A stretch of 64,000 nucleotides of DNA from Planctomycetota bacterium (GTDB lineage: Bacteria; Planctomycetota; UBA11346): assembly GCA_014193115.1 (NCBI GenBank), contig BJHQ01000009.1, positions 62,001 to 126,000 of the forward strand. The letters are read 5' to 3'. A program made the position numbers and the translations under genes. Within the stretch, counting starts at the first letter, position 1. The number at the start of each line of letters is the position of its first letter. Shown in pieces: positions 54,862 to 63,892 of the stretch. The notes beneath the pieces are model-generated. The model saw only the letters and a program-made list of their open reading frames with translations, did no database searches and was not told the origin of the DNA.

Positions 54862-56555
54862 TCAACCCGGAGCGGACGGCTGCAGGAAGACTCGGTGCGC
54901 AGAGGACGGGACCAGCCCGTCGAGGATGGTGCTGCCGTCAGCGCTGCGACGCTGGGTGGGCGCTGGTTCGCAGTCCCACTGCCAACCTGGCGGATTGAGC
55001 ATCCTGATGGTGCGTCGGACCGGGACGCCGCCGGGATCCAAGGTGAGGGCCGGGCCGAGGGCAGGGACCACGCGCAGCTGACCGCGCATGAGCAGTGCGC
55101 CACAGACGGAGGTCTGGGTGAAGGCTCCGGAACTGATCGTCGTCGGGCCTGTAGCGATGGGTCGGAAGGAGAAGATCCCCTGAATGCCGTCCACCGTCGA
55201 CGCCGTGCGCGTGAACCCGCCGGCATGGACTTCGCCGGTGGCGTTGATGTCGGCCAGGGGTCGGCTGTCGGCGACCAACTGCCCTGCCTGGCCCACGGCG
55301 GCCGCCCGCTGGCCGGTCAGGCGGAACCGGGCCGGATCGAAGCGGAGGAAGACGTTCCAGCTCTGGCAGGCTCCGGCGTCGGCCACGCGCACGACGATAT
55401 CGATGGTCGAGCCCAGCGCCGGCGTGCGGTAGGAGGTCTCGATCGTCACCGTCGCGGCCGGGATGGGGGTGGCGGTGGACAGGAGGAGCATGGCGGCGAT
55501 GCCGATGAACCTGGAGCGGAGCTGCAGGGCGGGGGCGGGTGAGGATGGGGCAAGTGGCAGAGCGGCAGGTGTACTCATGGCGTACTGACGGTCACGGTCT
55601 CGCCGAAGTGCTGAAGAATGACCTGGAGATCCTCCGCCGTGACCGCGCCGTCGCGGTTGAGGTCGCCAGGCCCGTTCATGACCGTGATCACGATCGAATT
55701 CGGAACGCTGTCGGCCGTTCCGTCATTGGCGATGTATTGGCCTGCGGTCACCGTCGCCAGCGGACCGGACGTCGCTGGCGGAGTGTAGACGATGGAACCG
55801 TCGGCATGGACCACCAGATCCGGATTCGTCCCGGATTGTCGGAAGGTCAAAGGATCGCCCTGGTCATCGGTGACAAAGCGGCGCAGACCTTGGGCGGCGG
55901 CGACCTGCATCGGATGTCCCCGGTACGCGATGAAGGTGGGCGGTGCGAAGTGCGCCGCCAAGGCGACGGGCGCCGTGTTTGGCTGGTCGATCGCCCAGGT
56001 GCGGGAGGCGCTGACGCCAGCGTCGTCGGTCACGCGCATGGTCATGGTGGTGGTTCGAGGCAGGGGCGCCTGCGGCTCGACCGCAAGATCGACGACGGCC
56101 GCCAGCCCGGATATGGGGTAGGTGCGCCACTGTCCCTCGGGGTCATTGCTGTAACGGTAGCTCCACGTCAGGTAGTTGCCGGTGGCACGGAATATCGGCC
56201 GGTTGCTTTCCGCACCGGCTGGTCGTCGCAGGACGGCGCCTGCAATCGGGGCCGTGATCGCCGGGGGATTCGCCGTCCCGGCCGGCAGAACCCGGAGCAG
56301 GGCCTGGCGGGTGGCGGTGGGTCCGACGGTCACCGATCCAGTGCCAAGGGATGTTCCGCTGACGACCGCGTAGACCGTCTTGGCATCATCCCCAGCAACT
56401 GGGGTCAAGGTGCACAACCTGCCGGAGGCACCTTCGATCTGGGCGTTGCCGAGAAACCAGCTGGCCTGGAGGCCATCCGCCAAGTTGGCATCCCACTGAA
56501 AGGCGATGCGGTGCCCGGCGGTCACCGTGGCATCAGCGGGATGGCTGAGGAAGTA
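54698..56555. repeat. Duplicated cohesin/dockerin cassette, copy 1
   Basis: This segment (the coding end for Ig, cadherin-like and dockerin-like modules, the cohesin gene and the spacer after it) corresponds in order to 58567-60361. Similarity is highest in the cohesin gene (nearly identical from 54870 to 55430) and lower in the Ig and cadherin-like parts. Edges are approximate. Confidence 0.75.
54862..55578 (-). CDS. Secreted cohesin-like domain protein, copy 1
   Basis: The 238-residue protein has a signal peptide and then a cohesin-like beta-sandwich: ATVTIETSYRTPALGSTIDI, SWNVFLRFDPARFRLTGQRA, GGFTRTASTVDGIQGIFSFR, AFTQTSVCGALLMRGQLRVV. Cohesins bind dockerin modules. The last 60 residues (TIRMLNPPGWQWDCEPAPTQ onward) are unrecognised. 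Its ATG overlaps by 4 bp the stop of the gene encoding a protein that ends in a dockerin-like F-hand, so the two partners are translationally coupled. It is nearly identical to copy 2 over about 190 residues. No membrane anchor or sorting signal is visible, so where it attaches is unclear. Confidence 0.82.
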   Translation of the reverse strand: MSTPAALPLAPSSPAPALQLRSRFIGIAAMLLLSTATPIPAATVTIETSYRTPALGSTIDIVVRVADAGACQSWNVFLRFDPARFRLTGQRAAAVGQAGQLVADSRPLADINATGEVHAGGFTRTASTVDGIQGIFSFRPIATGPTTISSGAFTQTSVCGALLMRGQLRVVPALGPALTLDPGGVPVRRTIRMLNPPGWQWDCEPAPTQRRSADGSTILDGLVPSSAHRVFLQPSAPG

Positions 56556-58367
56556 GACGCCGGTCCCGGACCCGAGCAGGCGCGGTCGCCAGATCGTTTC
56601 CAGCCCGGCCTGATCGATCACCGCCTGGGCGGCCGCCGGCAGCGGCGTCCCGGTGGGCACCTGGATGTTGCCATCCAGGATCGATCTGCCGCTGCTCATG
56701 GGGTTGCGATACCAATTTCGGCGCAAGGTGTTCACCGCCTCGGTGTTGATCGCGATGCTGTACCACGCGTCCAGGAGGACGTTCTCCTCGACGAAGAAGC
56801 CGTTGCTGCCGGCATCGAGATAGATCTGGTTCCAACCGGACCTGACTCCGTAATTTCGGCGGATGGTTGATCCTGGTTGCGCACCAAGGGTATAGATGGC
56901 ACCGCCATCGATGAGGTGTTCGAATGAGGCCGCATTCCATTGCGACAGGCGCAGCGGCGGGCAGGGCGTGGTCACGGCGCAGGCAGCCTCGATAAGGTTG
57001 GCCTCGACGAGGGTGTTCTGGCAGGACGATGGCGGCACGTCCTGGCCGCCCCAGCCCCAGCCCCACGAGATCCCGGTGTAGGATGTCGCTCGTATGTGGT
57101 TGTGCCGGATCCGGCCGCCATCGACATAGAATCCAAGGATGGCGACGCTGCCGTGATACTCGTTGGCGATGTTCGAGAACAGGTTGTTGCTGAGGTCGAT
57201 GTCGACGACACGGTCGGCATCCGTCGGGTGGTGGCTGTGCTGGTTCCCGACCACCACCCCGCTGGCGGAGATGTCCTCGAAGCGATTGCCGACCACGTCG
57301 ACCTGTTTGCAGCCGATGCCGAGTTCGAGGCCGCCCGCGCCCAGGGCGCGGATGGTGTTCCCTTCCAAGCGCAGATCCTCGCACTGGGTGAATTTGATAG
57401 CGGATTCCAGGAGCTTCCAGTCCGGAACCGTCTGGCCGAAGTCCTTGTTCCCGAGGTCGCCGCTGAGGCAGGTTCCAGCTTGGACTTCGCAGAACGCGAC
57501 GCCGGCGTCGGGCAGGGGACTGGTCGAATGGCTGAAGGTCAAATCCCGCAACTCCAAGTGGCGGACCCCGCTTGCCAGGAGCAGCCGGCCCAGGACGGGG
57601 ATGATGATCTCGCGGTCGTTCGGATCCTCGCCCGCGGCGGCCACCAGGCTCAGGCGGCGGTCGACCGGATCGAAGCACCACGAATGGACCGGACCCAGGA
57701 GCTCCGGGGCGTTCTCCATCCAGGCGACCTGTCGCGGCTCATAGCCGATGTGCCGCTCGATGTTGGCCCAAAAGTTCCGCGGCATCAGCGCGGTGGTCCC
57801 GTCCATGCCGGCGACGATGGCGCGCATCTCCTTCCACTCGATGCGGATCACGAGTTCGACCGCGGTCGGCCGGGACCAGGTCGCGAGCGGGGTCCCGCTC
57901 CACCCGGTCGGCCCCTTCGTCCAGTTCAATGCGGTATAGGTGCGACCTCGCTGGACCCGCACACCATCGATCCACATCTGCCTGACGTCGGCCTGCGGCA
58001 CGGTGGCGGTCCAGATCCGCTTGGCCGGATCGCTCAGGATCCAGCCGCCGACCGGTCGGCCGCCGCTGATCACGGGTCTGGCCCCTTCTGCTGCCCGCCA
58101 CACCACCGGCGAACCGGGCCGTCCGGAATCCGCAGGGCCCAGTTCCAGGGTCGAGCTCAGGATGTGGGTGCCCGCGTGCAGGATCAATTGCACCTGCCCG
58201 GTGGTTTCCGGCAGAATGCTGCGGGCGGCATCGCGGCCTTCGCCAAGGGTGGCATAGGGGCGGGCCTGGCTGCCATCGCCACCGAGACTGCCAGGTCTGA
58301 TATGGATGTCGGCGCAGACCAGGCTGGCCAGGCAGGTGGCGGCGAGGAGCAGTGTTGCATAGGACAT
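55575..58367 (-). CDS. Secreted beta-helix enzyme with Ig-like, cadherin-like and dockerin-like modules (930 aa)
   Basis: ATG 58367 starts a signal peptide ([19 protein letters not shown]). Residues about 20-600 form the same beta-helix enzyme as the 619-residue paralogue at 45548. An Ig-like domain follows ([20 protein letters not shown]), then a segment with [20 protein letters not shown], a cadherin/VCBS-like domain ([20 protein letters not shown]) and a C-terminal [20 protein letters not shown]. That last motif is one dockerin-type calcium F-hand (D-x-N-x-D-G); classical dockerins have two. The cohesin-like protein is translated from the overlapping next gene, so docking between the two is the obvious hypothesis. 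Confidence 0.82.
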   Translation of the reverse strand: MSYATLLLAATCLASLVCADIHIRPGSLGGDGSQARPYATLGEGRDAARSILPETTGQVQLILHAGTHILSSTLELGPADSGRPGSPVVWRAAEGARPVISGGRPVGGWILSDPAKRIWTATVPQADVRQMWIDGVRVQRGRTYTALNWTKGPTGWSGTPLATWSRPTAVELVIRIEWKEMRAIVAGMDGTTALMPRNFWANIERHIGYEPRQVAWMENAPELLGPVHSWCFDPVDRRLSLVAAAGEDPNDREIIIPVLGRLLLASGVRHLELRDLTFSHSTSPLPDAGVAFCEVQAGTCLSGDLGNKDFGQTVPDWKLLESAIKFTQCEDLRLEGNTIRALGAGGLELGIGCKQVDVVGNRFEDISASGVVVGNQHSHHPTDADRVVDIDLSNNLFSNIANEYHGSVAILGFYVDGGRIRHNHIRATSYTGISWGWGWGGQDVPPSSCQNTLVEANLIEAACAVTTPCPPLRLSQWNAASFEHLIDGGAIYTLGAQPGSTIRRNYGVRSGWNQIYLDAGSNGFFVEENVLLDAWYSIAINTEAVNTLRRNWYRNPMSSGRSILDGNIQVPTGTPLPAAAQAVIDQAGLETIWRPRLLGSGTGVYFLSHPADATVTAGHRIAFQWDANLADGLQASWFLGNAQIEGASGRLCTLTPVAGDDAKTVYAVVSGTSLGTGSVTVGPTATRQALLRVLPAGTANPPAITAPIAGAVLRRPAGAESNRPIFRATGNYLTWSYRYSNDPEGQWRTYPISGLAAVVDLAVEPQAPLPRTTTMTMRVTDDAGVSASRTWAIDQPNTAPVALAAHFAPPTFIAYRGHPMQVAAAQGLRRFVTDDQGDPLTFRQSGTNPDLVVHADGSIVYTPPATSGPLATVTAGQYIANDGTADSVPNSIVITVMNGPGDLNRDGAVTAEDLQVILQHFGETVTVSTP

Positions 58368-58700
58368 GAGGAGATGCTCCTGATGAAGGCGGCAGTCATG
58401 GACGGCGAAGATCAAAGCACCCGCAAGTGCTGGCAACTAAGGAAAAACCGGGGAAGCTGACCGCGGGGTCGGTGAAGTCCCGCCCTGGTCGAAGTTCAAG
58501 CGCCAGGCATTGGCAAGGATGATCGTCCCTGGTTGGCGGATGGCGACTGGAAGGTCAATACGAGATGGCATGAACCAAAGAGCTGATAGCAGGCATTATC
58601 GCATAGATGCCTCAGGAACCATCTTCGCCAGGGACGAGGATGGACGAGCCCAAGCAAAAGCTGCTGCGCGCCCCGGTTCCAGGAAGTTCCTGCATGCGCA
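58368..58700. promoter_or_regulatory. Spacer after cohesin gene 2 with two conserved motifs
   Basis: No gene is seen in this 333-bp spacer. It contains GGCATGAACCAAAGAGCTGA near 58567-58586 and AGCAAAAGCTGCTGCGCGCC near 58653-58672, the same pair and spacing (about 80 bp) as in the spacer at 54611-54861. It probably holds the promoter of the 930-residue beta-helix gene starting at 58367. Confidence 0.45.
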
Positions 58701-60361
58701 TCAACCCGGAGCGGACGGCTGCAGGAAGACTCGGTGCGCAGAGGACGGGACCAGCCCGTCGAGGATGGTGCTGCCGTCAGCGCTGCGGCGCTGGGTGGGC
58801 GCTGGTTCGCAATCCCACTGCCAACCTGGCATATTGAGCATTCTGATGGTGCGTCGGACCGGGACGCCGCCGGGATCCAAGGTGAGGGCCGGGCCGAGGT
58901 CAGGGACCACGCGCAGCTGACCGCGCATGAGCAGTGCGCCACAGACGGAGGTCTGGGTGAAGGCTCCGGAACTGATCGTCGTCGGGCCTGTAGCGATGGG
59001 TCGGAAGGAGAAGATCCCCTGAATGCCGTCCACCGTCGACGCCGTGCGCGTGAACCCGCCGGCATGGACTTCGCCGGTGGCGTTGATGTCGGCCAGGGGT
59101 CGGCTGTCGGCGACCAACTGCCCTGCCTGGCCCACGGCGGCCGCCCGCTGTCCGGTCAGGCGGAACCGGGCCGGATCGAAGCGGAGGAAGACGTTCCAGC
59201 TCTGGCAGGCTCCGGCGTCGGCCACGCGCACGACGATATCGATGGTCGAGCCCAGCGCCGGCGTGCGATCGGAGGCCTCGATCGTCACCGTCGCGGCCGG
59301 TATGCGGGTGGCGGTGGTCAGGAGGAGGATGGCAGCGGTGCCGGCGTACCTGGATAGGGAAAATGGCGGGGATGTGCTCATGGCTGACCAACGGTCCTGG
59401 TTTCGCCGAAGTGCTGGATGATGACCTGGAGATCCTCCGCCGTGACCGCGCCGTCGCGGTTGAGGTCGCCAGGCCCGTTCATCACCGTGATCACGATCGA
59501 ATTCGCGACGCTGTCGGCCGTCCCGTCATTGGCGATGTATTGTCCTGCGACTACGTTCGCCGTCGGCCCAGGGGTCGGCGGCGGGGTGTAGACCAGGGAA
59601 CCGTCTGCCTGCACTACCAGGTCCGGATTCGTACCCGATAAGCGGAAGGTCAGGGGATCGCCCTCGTCATCTGACGAGAATCGTCTCAGCCCGTTGGCCG
59701 CATCGATCTGCATAGGATGGCCGCGGAAGGCGACGAAGTGGGGCGGTGCGAACGCCGCCACCGCGGCCACTGGCGCGGTATTGGGCAGGTTGATCGCCCA
59801 AGTGCGGGTGGCGCTGACTCCCGCGTCATCGGTGACGCGCATGGTCATGGTCGTGGTCCGTGGACGGGGGATCGGCGGCTGGACCGCAAGATCGACCACA
59901 GCGGCCAAGCCGACCTTGGCGTAGGTGTGCCATTGGCCCTCGGGCTCGTTGCTGTAGCGGTAGCTCCAGGACAGGTAGTTCCCGGTGGCGCGGAAGGTCG
60001 GGTAGTTTCCCGCAGCACCGATCGCTGGCTGAAGGATGGCACCTACGGCCGGAGCCGTGATCGCCGGCGGATTCGCCGTCCCGGCTGGCAGGACCCTGAG
60101 CTGGGCCAGGCGGGTGGCGGTGGGGCCGACCGGAGGCGAGCCCAAACCCTTGGCGTTGCCGCGTACCACCGCGTGTACCGTTTTCCTGTCATCCGCCGCG
60201 ACCGGTGTGATGACGCACACCCTGCCGGAGGCCGCAGCGATCTGGGTTGAGCCAAGGAACCAGGTGGCCTGGATGGTTTCCGCAACCATGTTGGCGTTCC
60301 ATTCGAAGGCGATCTGGTGCCCCGCGGTCACCGTCGCATCCGCGGGTTGGACCAGGAAAAT
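58567..60361. repeat. Duplicated cohesin/dockerin cassette, copy 2
   Basis: This is the counterpart of 54698-56555 in the same orientation. Here the Ig/cadherin/dockerin part stands alone with its own signal peptide instead of being fused to a beta-helix enzyme. Edges are approximate. Confidence 0.75.
58701..59381 (-). CDS. Secreted cohesin-like domain protein, copy 2
   Basis: The 226-residue protein has a short signal peptide (SRYAGTAAILLLTTATRIPA) and the same cohesin-like domain as copy 1; after the signal I count only about four to five differences (ETSY/EASD, VVPA/VVPD, MLNP/MLNM). Its start overlaps by 4 bp the stop of the upstream dockerin-like gene, repeating the coupling seen in copy 1. 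The signal peptides of the two copies differ clearly while the mature parts do not, which points to recent duplication or gene conversion of the mature part. Confidence 0.82.
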   Translation of the reverse strand: MSTSPPFSLSRYAGTAAILLLTTATRIPAATVTIEASDRTPALGSTIDIVVRVADAGACQSWNVFLRFDPARFRLTGQRAAAVGQAGQLVADSRPLADINATGEVHAGGFTRTASTVDGIQGIFSFRPIATGPTTISSGAFTQTSVCGALLMRGQLRVVPDLGPALTLDPGGVPVRRTIRMLNMPGWQWDCEPAPTQRRSADGSTILDGLVPSSAHRVFLQPSAPG

Positions 60362-60451
60362 GACGTCTGTCGCGGTCAGGATCGGAAAGGGAATCACGCC
60401 CAGGGTGAGGCAGAGCGCGGCGGCGGATTGGGTGCGGATGATGCGTTTCAT
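59378..60451 (-). CDS. Secreted Ig-like/cadherin-like protein with C-terminal dockerin-like F-hand (357 aa)
   Basis: From ATG 60451 (MKRIIRTQSAAALCLTLGVI), the signal peptide is followed by an Ig-like domain ([20 protein letters not shown]), a middle segment (RATGNYLSWSYRYSNEPEGQ), a cadherin/VCBS-like domain ([20 protein letters not shown]) and [20 protein letters not shown] at the C-terminus. It is the paralogue of the last 320 residues of the protein at 55575 and carries no enzyme domain. It may be an adaptor, or a partner for the SGNH hydrolase whose stop codon overlaps its start by 4 bp. The downstream cohesin gene overlaps in the same way. Confidence 0.82.
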   Translation of the reverse strand: MKRIIRTQSAAALCLTLGVIPFPILTATDVIFLVQPADATVTAGHQIAFEWNANMVAETIQATWFLGSTQIAAASGRVCVITPVAADDRKTVHAVVRGNAKGLGSPPVGPTATRLAQLRVLPAGTANPPAITAPAVGAILQPAIGAAGNYPTFRATGNYLSWSYRYSNEPEGQWHTYAKVGLAAVVDLAVQPPIPRPRTTTMTMRVTDDAGVSATRTWAINLPNTAPVAAVAAFAPPHFVAFRGHPMQIDAANGLRRFSSDDEGDPLTFRLSGTNPDLVVQADGSLVYTPPPTPGPTANVVAGQYIANDGTADSVANSIVITVMNGPGDLNRDGAVTAEDLQVIIQHFGETRTVGQP

Positions 60452-61377
60452 GGTCCTCCTTCGGGGGGCGGGGACAGGTCCGCGAGGCCCGCGGCAGCGA
60501 GCGATTCCGCGGGAGAGAAGATCGGGATGGCGGTGCCGCATTCCGCGTTCAGCACCGGAATCACCTGGTTCGCGATCAGGGCTGAGACCAGGGTTCCGGG
60601 GTGCATGCCATCGGCGATGAAGCAGCAGCGGGACGCATCGGCGCTGTAGCCGGTCTCGACCACCAGACCGCCGACGCGCAAGGTTGCTCCGCCCAGGACC
60701 GAGTGGGTGAGGCGTTCGATGTCGACCACGGCCAAGCCACGGCGCCGAGCTGCTGCGCGGATGATGCCGTTGGCCCGGGCGACGGCATTGGCCAGCCGGC
60801 GGTACTCGTCCGGATTGAGGCCGAGGCTGCGGATGAACGGCGTGCGCTGCCACTCGGCCAAGGTGTGGACGAGGATCCGGCCGCGGCGCGCCTCGCCGAG
60901 CCGGTTGAGAATCTGGGAGAACCGGCCATCGAGGTCCGCAAGCAGGGAGTCGACCACGCCGTCGCTCACCACCTGGCCGATGGACCGGGCGGTGAGCAGG
61001 GCGCGGAAGTCGTCATGACCGATGAACACGGCCACAGCCTCGATCCGGCCGGCGGCCAGCGCCTGCGCCGCGGCCTCGACCCAGCCAGCGGCCAGGATTT
61101 CCGCCGTGCCTGCGCCGCTGGCGGCCCAAACGAAGGCGAAACCGGGCCGTTGGCGGCCTTCCGGCCGGTCCTGCCAGGGCCCTGGGTCGGCCCGGCCAGA
61201 GGACGCCAAGAGTTCGACCCAGTTGCGCGGCCGCGGGTCGGTGCTGGACCAGGCGATGCCGGCATAGCCAGTGGAGAGGCTGTCGCCGATCACGCCCAGG
61301 CGCAGGGGCTGGGCCGGGTCCTGGGCCAACACGCCGCCGCTGAGCAAGATCAGGATCAGGACCAGCGCCTGCTGCAC
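60448..61377 (-). CDS. Secreted SGNH/GDSL-type hydrolase
   Basis: With a GTG start at 61377, preceded at 4-5 nt by GGGGGAG, the 309-residue protein has a signal peptide (VQQALVLILILLSGGVLAQ), then block I RLGVIGDSLSTGYAG with Ser33, and block V ADGMHPGT with Asp256 and His259. These form the SGNH catalytic triad. Such enzymes deacetylate or de-esterify glycans. A longer ATG frame to 61785 would run through the divergent promoter and the AraC gene start, so GTG is preferred. It is the first gene of the run with the dockerin-like and cohesin-like genes, all coupled by 4-bp overlaps. Confidence 0.83.
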   Translation of the reverse strand: MQQALVLILILLSGGVLAQDPAQPLRLGVIGDSLSTGYAGIAWSSTDPRPRNWVELLASSGRADPGPWQDRPEGRQRPGFAFVWAASGAGTAEILAAGWVEAAAQALAAGRIEAVAVFIGHDDFRALLTARSIGQVVSDGVVDSLLADLDGRFSQILNRLGEARRGRILVHTLAEWQRTPFIRSLGLNPDEYRRLANAVARANGIIRAAARRRGLAVVDIERLTHSVLGGATLRVGGLVVETGYSADASRCCFIADGMHPGTLVSALIANQVIPVLNAECGTAIPIFSPAESLAAAGLADLSPPPEGGP

Positions 61378-61688
61378 CCGCTCCCCCAGTCCCGACTTAC
61401 CTGGGCTTTGGCCAGGATAAATGCTGCGGCGGGCCGGCCCAACAGGCTGCGCCGTGTGGCAGCGCAGCGCAGCGCGGATTATCCCGGTGGAGAGGAAGGG
61501 ACCCATCAGCGACTGAAATCCGGTCGGACGAGGGAGCTCTCTACGGCTGGGAGGGACGGCACGACACACGGACATCGTGGTAGCATAAAGCAAGTCGCCA
61601 TTGGTCGAGCGATGATGATGGATGCGCACGAACCAAAGTTGCTGTCCCTCGTCTTGCCTACGCTGGCTGAGCACAGATCGTCGCCGGC
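61378..61688. promoter_or_regulatory. Divergent control region between SGNH gene and AraC-type regulator
   Basis: This 311-bp spacer has no convincing gene. GCGCACGAACCAAAGTTGCT at 61624-61643 resembles the motifs in the spacers after both cohesin genes; a weaker relative (CGGACGAGGGAGCTCTCT) lies near 61526-61543. The location next to an AraC-type gene makes it a likely operator region. Confidence 0.45.
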
Positions 61689-62678
61689 ATGACCCGAGCG
61701 CGTGGAGCATCTGCCAAAAGCCCAGCCAGGCGTTCTGCACCAGCGTCTGCTCGGGGTGAATCGACGAGGGAACGCTCGTTCCCAACCTCAGATCTTTCCG
61801 TGCTCTTGTCTCCAGGAAACTGGCGATTGGTCAGCCGCATCGCGCCACCGGAAGCACCTGCCGACCCGCTGATGGCGAACTGGGCGGATTCGGCCAGCGA
61901 TGCCCACCCGCACCAGGAGATCGTCATCGTGCTGCGCGGCGAAGGCTGGTTCGGTCTGGACCGGACCGCATACGCCTGCCGGCCAGGCGATGTGTTCGTC
62001 ATCGACAGCATGCAGCCGCACAGCTACCCATTTCCTGCGGGGTGCCCCGACTGCGATCATTTCTTGATCCAGATCGTCCACGAAGCCGTGCTCTTCCGCA
62101 CGTATTCATGGAGGGATGGGCGCGAATTGCCGGCTGGAACAGCCAACCGGATCGCGGATGCCCGCTTGGCCAACGGCCTGTTCCAGTCCTGCCTGACGCG
62201 CTGGCGCGACCTGCCTGCGACTCCGGATCCCGTGCGGCGCAACCATCTCCTGCTCGCCGTGGCGCTGATGGTGCATGAGATCGTCGATCAGGTCCAGACT
62301 GGCCGATGCGCCAGCGAGGCGAACCGAAGCGCCTTGGTCGATGCGGTGCGCACGCATATCCGCATGACCAGAGGCAACGGCGTCACCCTGAAGAGCCTGG
62401 CCCGACTGACCGGCTACAGCCGCCACCATTTGCTGCGGGTCTTCAAGGCGGAAACCGGTGTCACGGTCCACCGTTTTCTGGACGAGGTGCGGATCGCAGC
62501 CGTCGCTGAGCTCACCGCCAGCGGCGCGGGTTTTCAGGAGATCGCAGGGAACCTGGGCTTTTCAAGCACACTGGTATTCAACCGGTGGTTACGTGGCCGG
62601 TGCCCCGGCATGGCCAGACGGCCAGCCGAGCGGTCGGCAGGCCGCAGCAAGAACGATCCCACCCCAGCTGGCCGATAG
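61689..62678 (+). CDS. AraC-family transcriptional regulator (cupin sensor)
   Basis: The 329-residue protein has a basic N-terminal extension, an AraC-type cupin sensor at about residues 40-170 (HPHQEIVIVLRGEGWFGLDR, then RPGDVFVIDSMQPHSYPF) and a double HTH at about 215-315 (TLKSLARLTGYSRHHLLRVF, then FQEIAGNLGFSSTLVFNRWL). It probably binds a sugar and activates transcription. It is divergent from the SGNH/dockerin/cohesin genes and 178 bp upstream of a RhaT-family symporter gene. Both are candidate targets. The Arg/Ser-rich start suggests that a later initiation codon is possible. Confidence 0.9.
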   Translation: MTRARGASAKSPARRSAPASARGESTRERSFPTSDLSVLLSPGNWRLVSRIAPPEAPADPLMANWADSASDAHPHQEIVIVLRGEGWFGLDRTAYACRPGDVFVIDSMQPHSYPFPAGCPDCDHFLIQIVHEAVLFRTYSWRDGRELPAGTANRIADARLANGLFQSCLTRWRDLPATPDPVRRNHLLLAVALMVHEIVDQVQTGRCASEANRSALVDAVRTHIRMTRGNGVTLKSLARLTGYSRHHLLRVFKAETGVTVHRFLDEVRIAAVAELTASGAGFQEIAGNLGFSSTLVFNRWLRGRCPGMARRPAERSAGRSKNDPTPAGR

Positions 62679-62856
62679 CTCTCGCGTAGAGAAGAACGCG
62701 CTGCCGCCGACTTGCCGATCGGACTGTTCCCTTGCAGGAGACCAGTCGGGCGAATCTTCTCCGCCCCCGCACGCAGCCTGGGTCGCCGCAGCCTGGCGCT
62801 CTCGGACGGCACGGACGGAACCCCGCGCAGCGGGAAATACTTTGAAAGAAGGAACC

Positions 62857-63879
62857 ATGCCCATCGATCCGCTCGGCCTGCTGCTGGTCATCGTCGCCGG
62901 CGCCATCGCCGGCGCGATGGCTTGGCCGGTCAAACTGCAGCGTACTTTCGCGATGGAGCACTGGTCCTTCGCCGCCTGGCTGGCGGGCCTGGTGGTGCTG
63001 CCGTGGCTGACGCTGTTCACGGTATTTCCACCTGCCGGACAGGCGATCGCTGACGTGCCGCTGCGCCCATTGCTGATCGCCAATGCCTGGTCGGTGGCCT
63101 GGGGCATCGCCAATGTCCTGTTCAGCATCTGCCTGATGCGCATCGGCTTCGGCCTGAGCACTGGACTGCTCACCGGCATCGGCCTGCCGATCGGGATCCT
63201 GGTGCCGATGGTGTTCCAGGGGAGCGGCGGCTTCGCCCAGGCGCCATCCCTGCTCAGTGAAGCAGGGCAGATCATGGTCGGCGGAACAGCGGTGATGGTG
63301 GTGGCGGTGATCCTGATCGCCTGGGCTGGGCTGGCCCGTGATGCATCGCGTACGGCGACAGGATCGAGCGGCGGCTCCCTGACCGGGATGGCGATGGCGG
63401 CGTCAGCCGGAGTCCTTCAGGTCGGCCTGAGTTTTTCCTTCATCTACAGCCAGGGGCCGATCACCGAGGCCTTCCACGCCCGTGGCGCCTCGCCGTTGGT
63501 GGCCAATCTCGGCGTCTGGGCGCTGGTCCTGCCAGGCGGAGCCTTGATCAATGTCGGCTATGCCGCTTGGCGGATGACCTGGCTGCGGAACTGGGGCACG
63601 CTGCTGGGATCGCCCAGCGATTTCGCCCTGAGCGTGCTGATCGGAGTGAATTTCCTGGTCTTTCTGCTCTGCTATGGGCTCGGCTGCCAGTGGCTCGGAG
63701 CGGTTGGCGCGGCCCTCGGGTTCGGCGTTTATCAGGCGATGATGATCGTGTCGGCGCAGACCGTTGGCATCCTGGGCGGCGAATGGCGAAACACGCCACG
63801 TCGTCCGCGTTGGCTGATGGCCTGCGGCGTGATCCTGCTGCTTGCAGCGGTGGCGCTGATGGCCTGGGGTCAGAGCTGA
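62857..63879 (+). CDS. RhaT-family sugar/proton symporter
   Basis: This 340-residue protein has about ten membrane segments, and its length and motifs match the L-rhamnose/H+ symporter RhaT (EamA/DMT-like): AGAIAGAMAWPVKLQRTFAM, ANVLFSICLMRIGFGLSTGL, GALINVGYAAWRMTWLRNWG. ATG 62857 has AAGAAGGAACC upstream. The substrate could be rhamnose or another 6-deoxy or uronic sugar released by the neighbouring enzymes; no rhamnose catabolic genes are in the window. It is convergent with the ABC ATPase at the window edge. Confidence 0.85.
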   Translation: MPIDPLGLLLVIVAGAIAGAMAWPVKLQRTFAMEHWSFAAWLAGLVVLPWLTLFTVFPPAGQAIADVPLRPLLIANAWSVAWGIANVLFSICLMRIGFGLSTGLLTGIGLPIGILVPMVFQGSGGFAQAPSLLSEAGQIMVGGTAVMVVAVILIAWAGLARDASRTATGSSGGSLTGMAMAASAGVLQVGLSFSFIYSQGPITEAFHARGASPLVANLGVWALVLPGGALINVGYAAWRMTWLRNWGTLLGSPSDFALSVLIGVNFLVFLLCYGLGCQWLGAVGAALGFGVYQAMMIVSAQTVGILGGEWRNTPRRPRWLMACGVILLLAAVALMAWGQS

Positions 63880-63892
63880 CCGGCCATTTCTG

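Noticed and set aside
61378..61785. N-terminal extension of the SGNH hydrolase to an ATG at 61785
   Set aside because: It would overlap the AraC gene start, has no family similarity, and hides the signal peptide that begins at the GTG at 61377.
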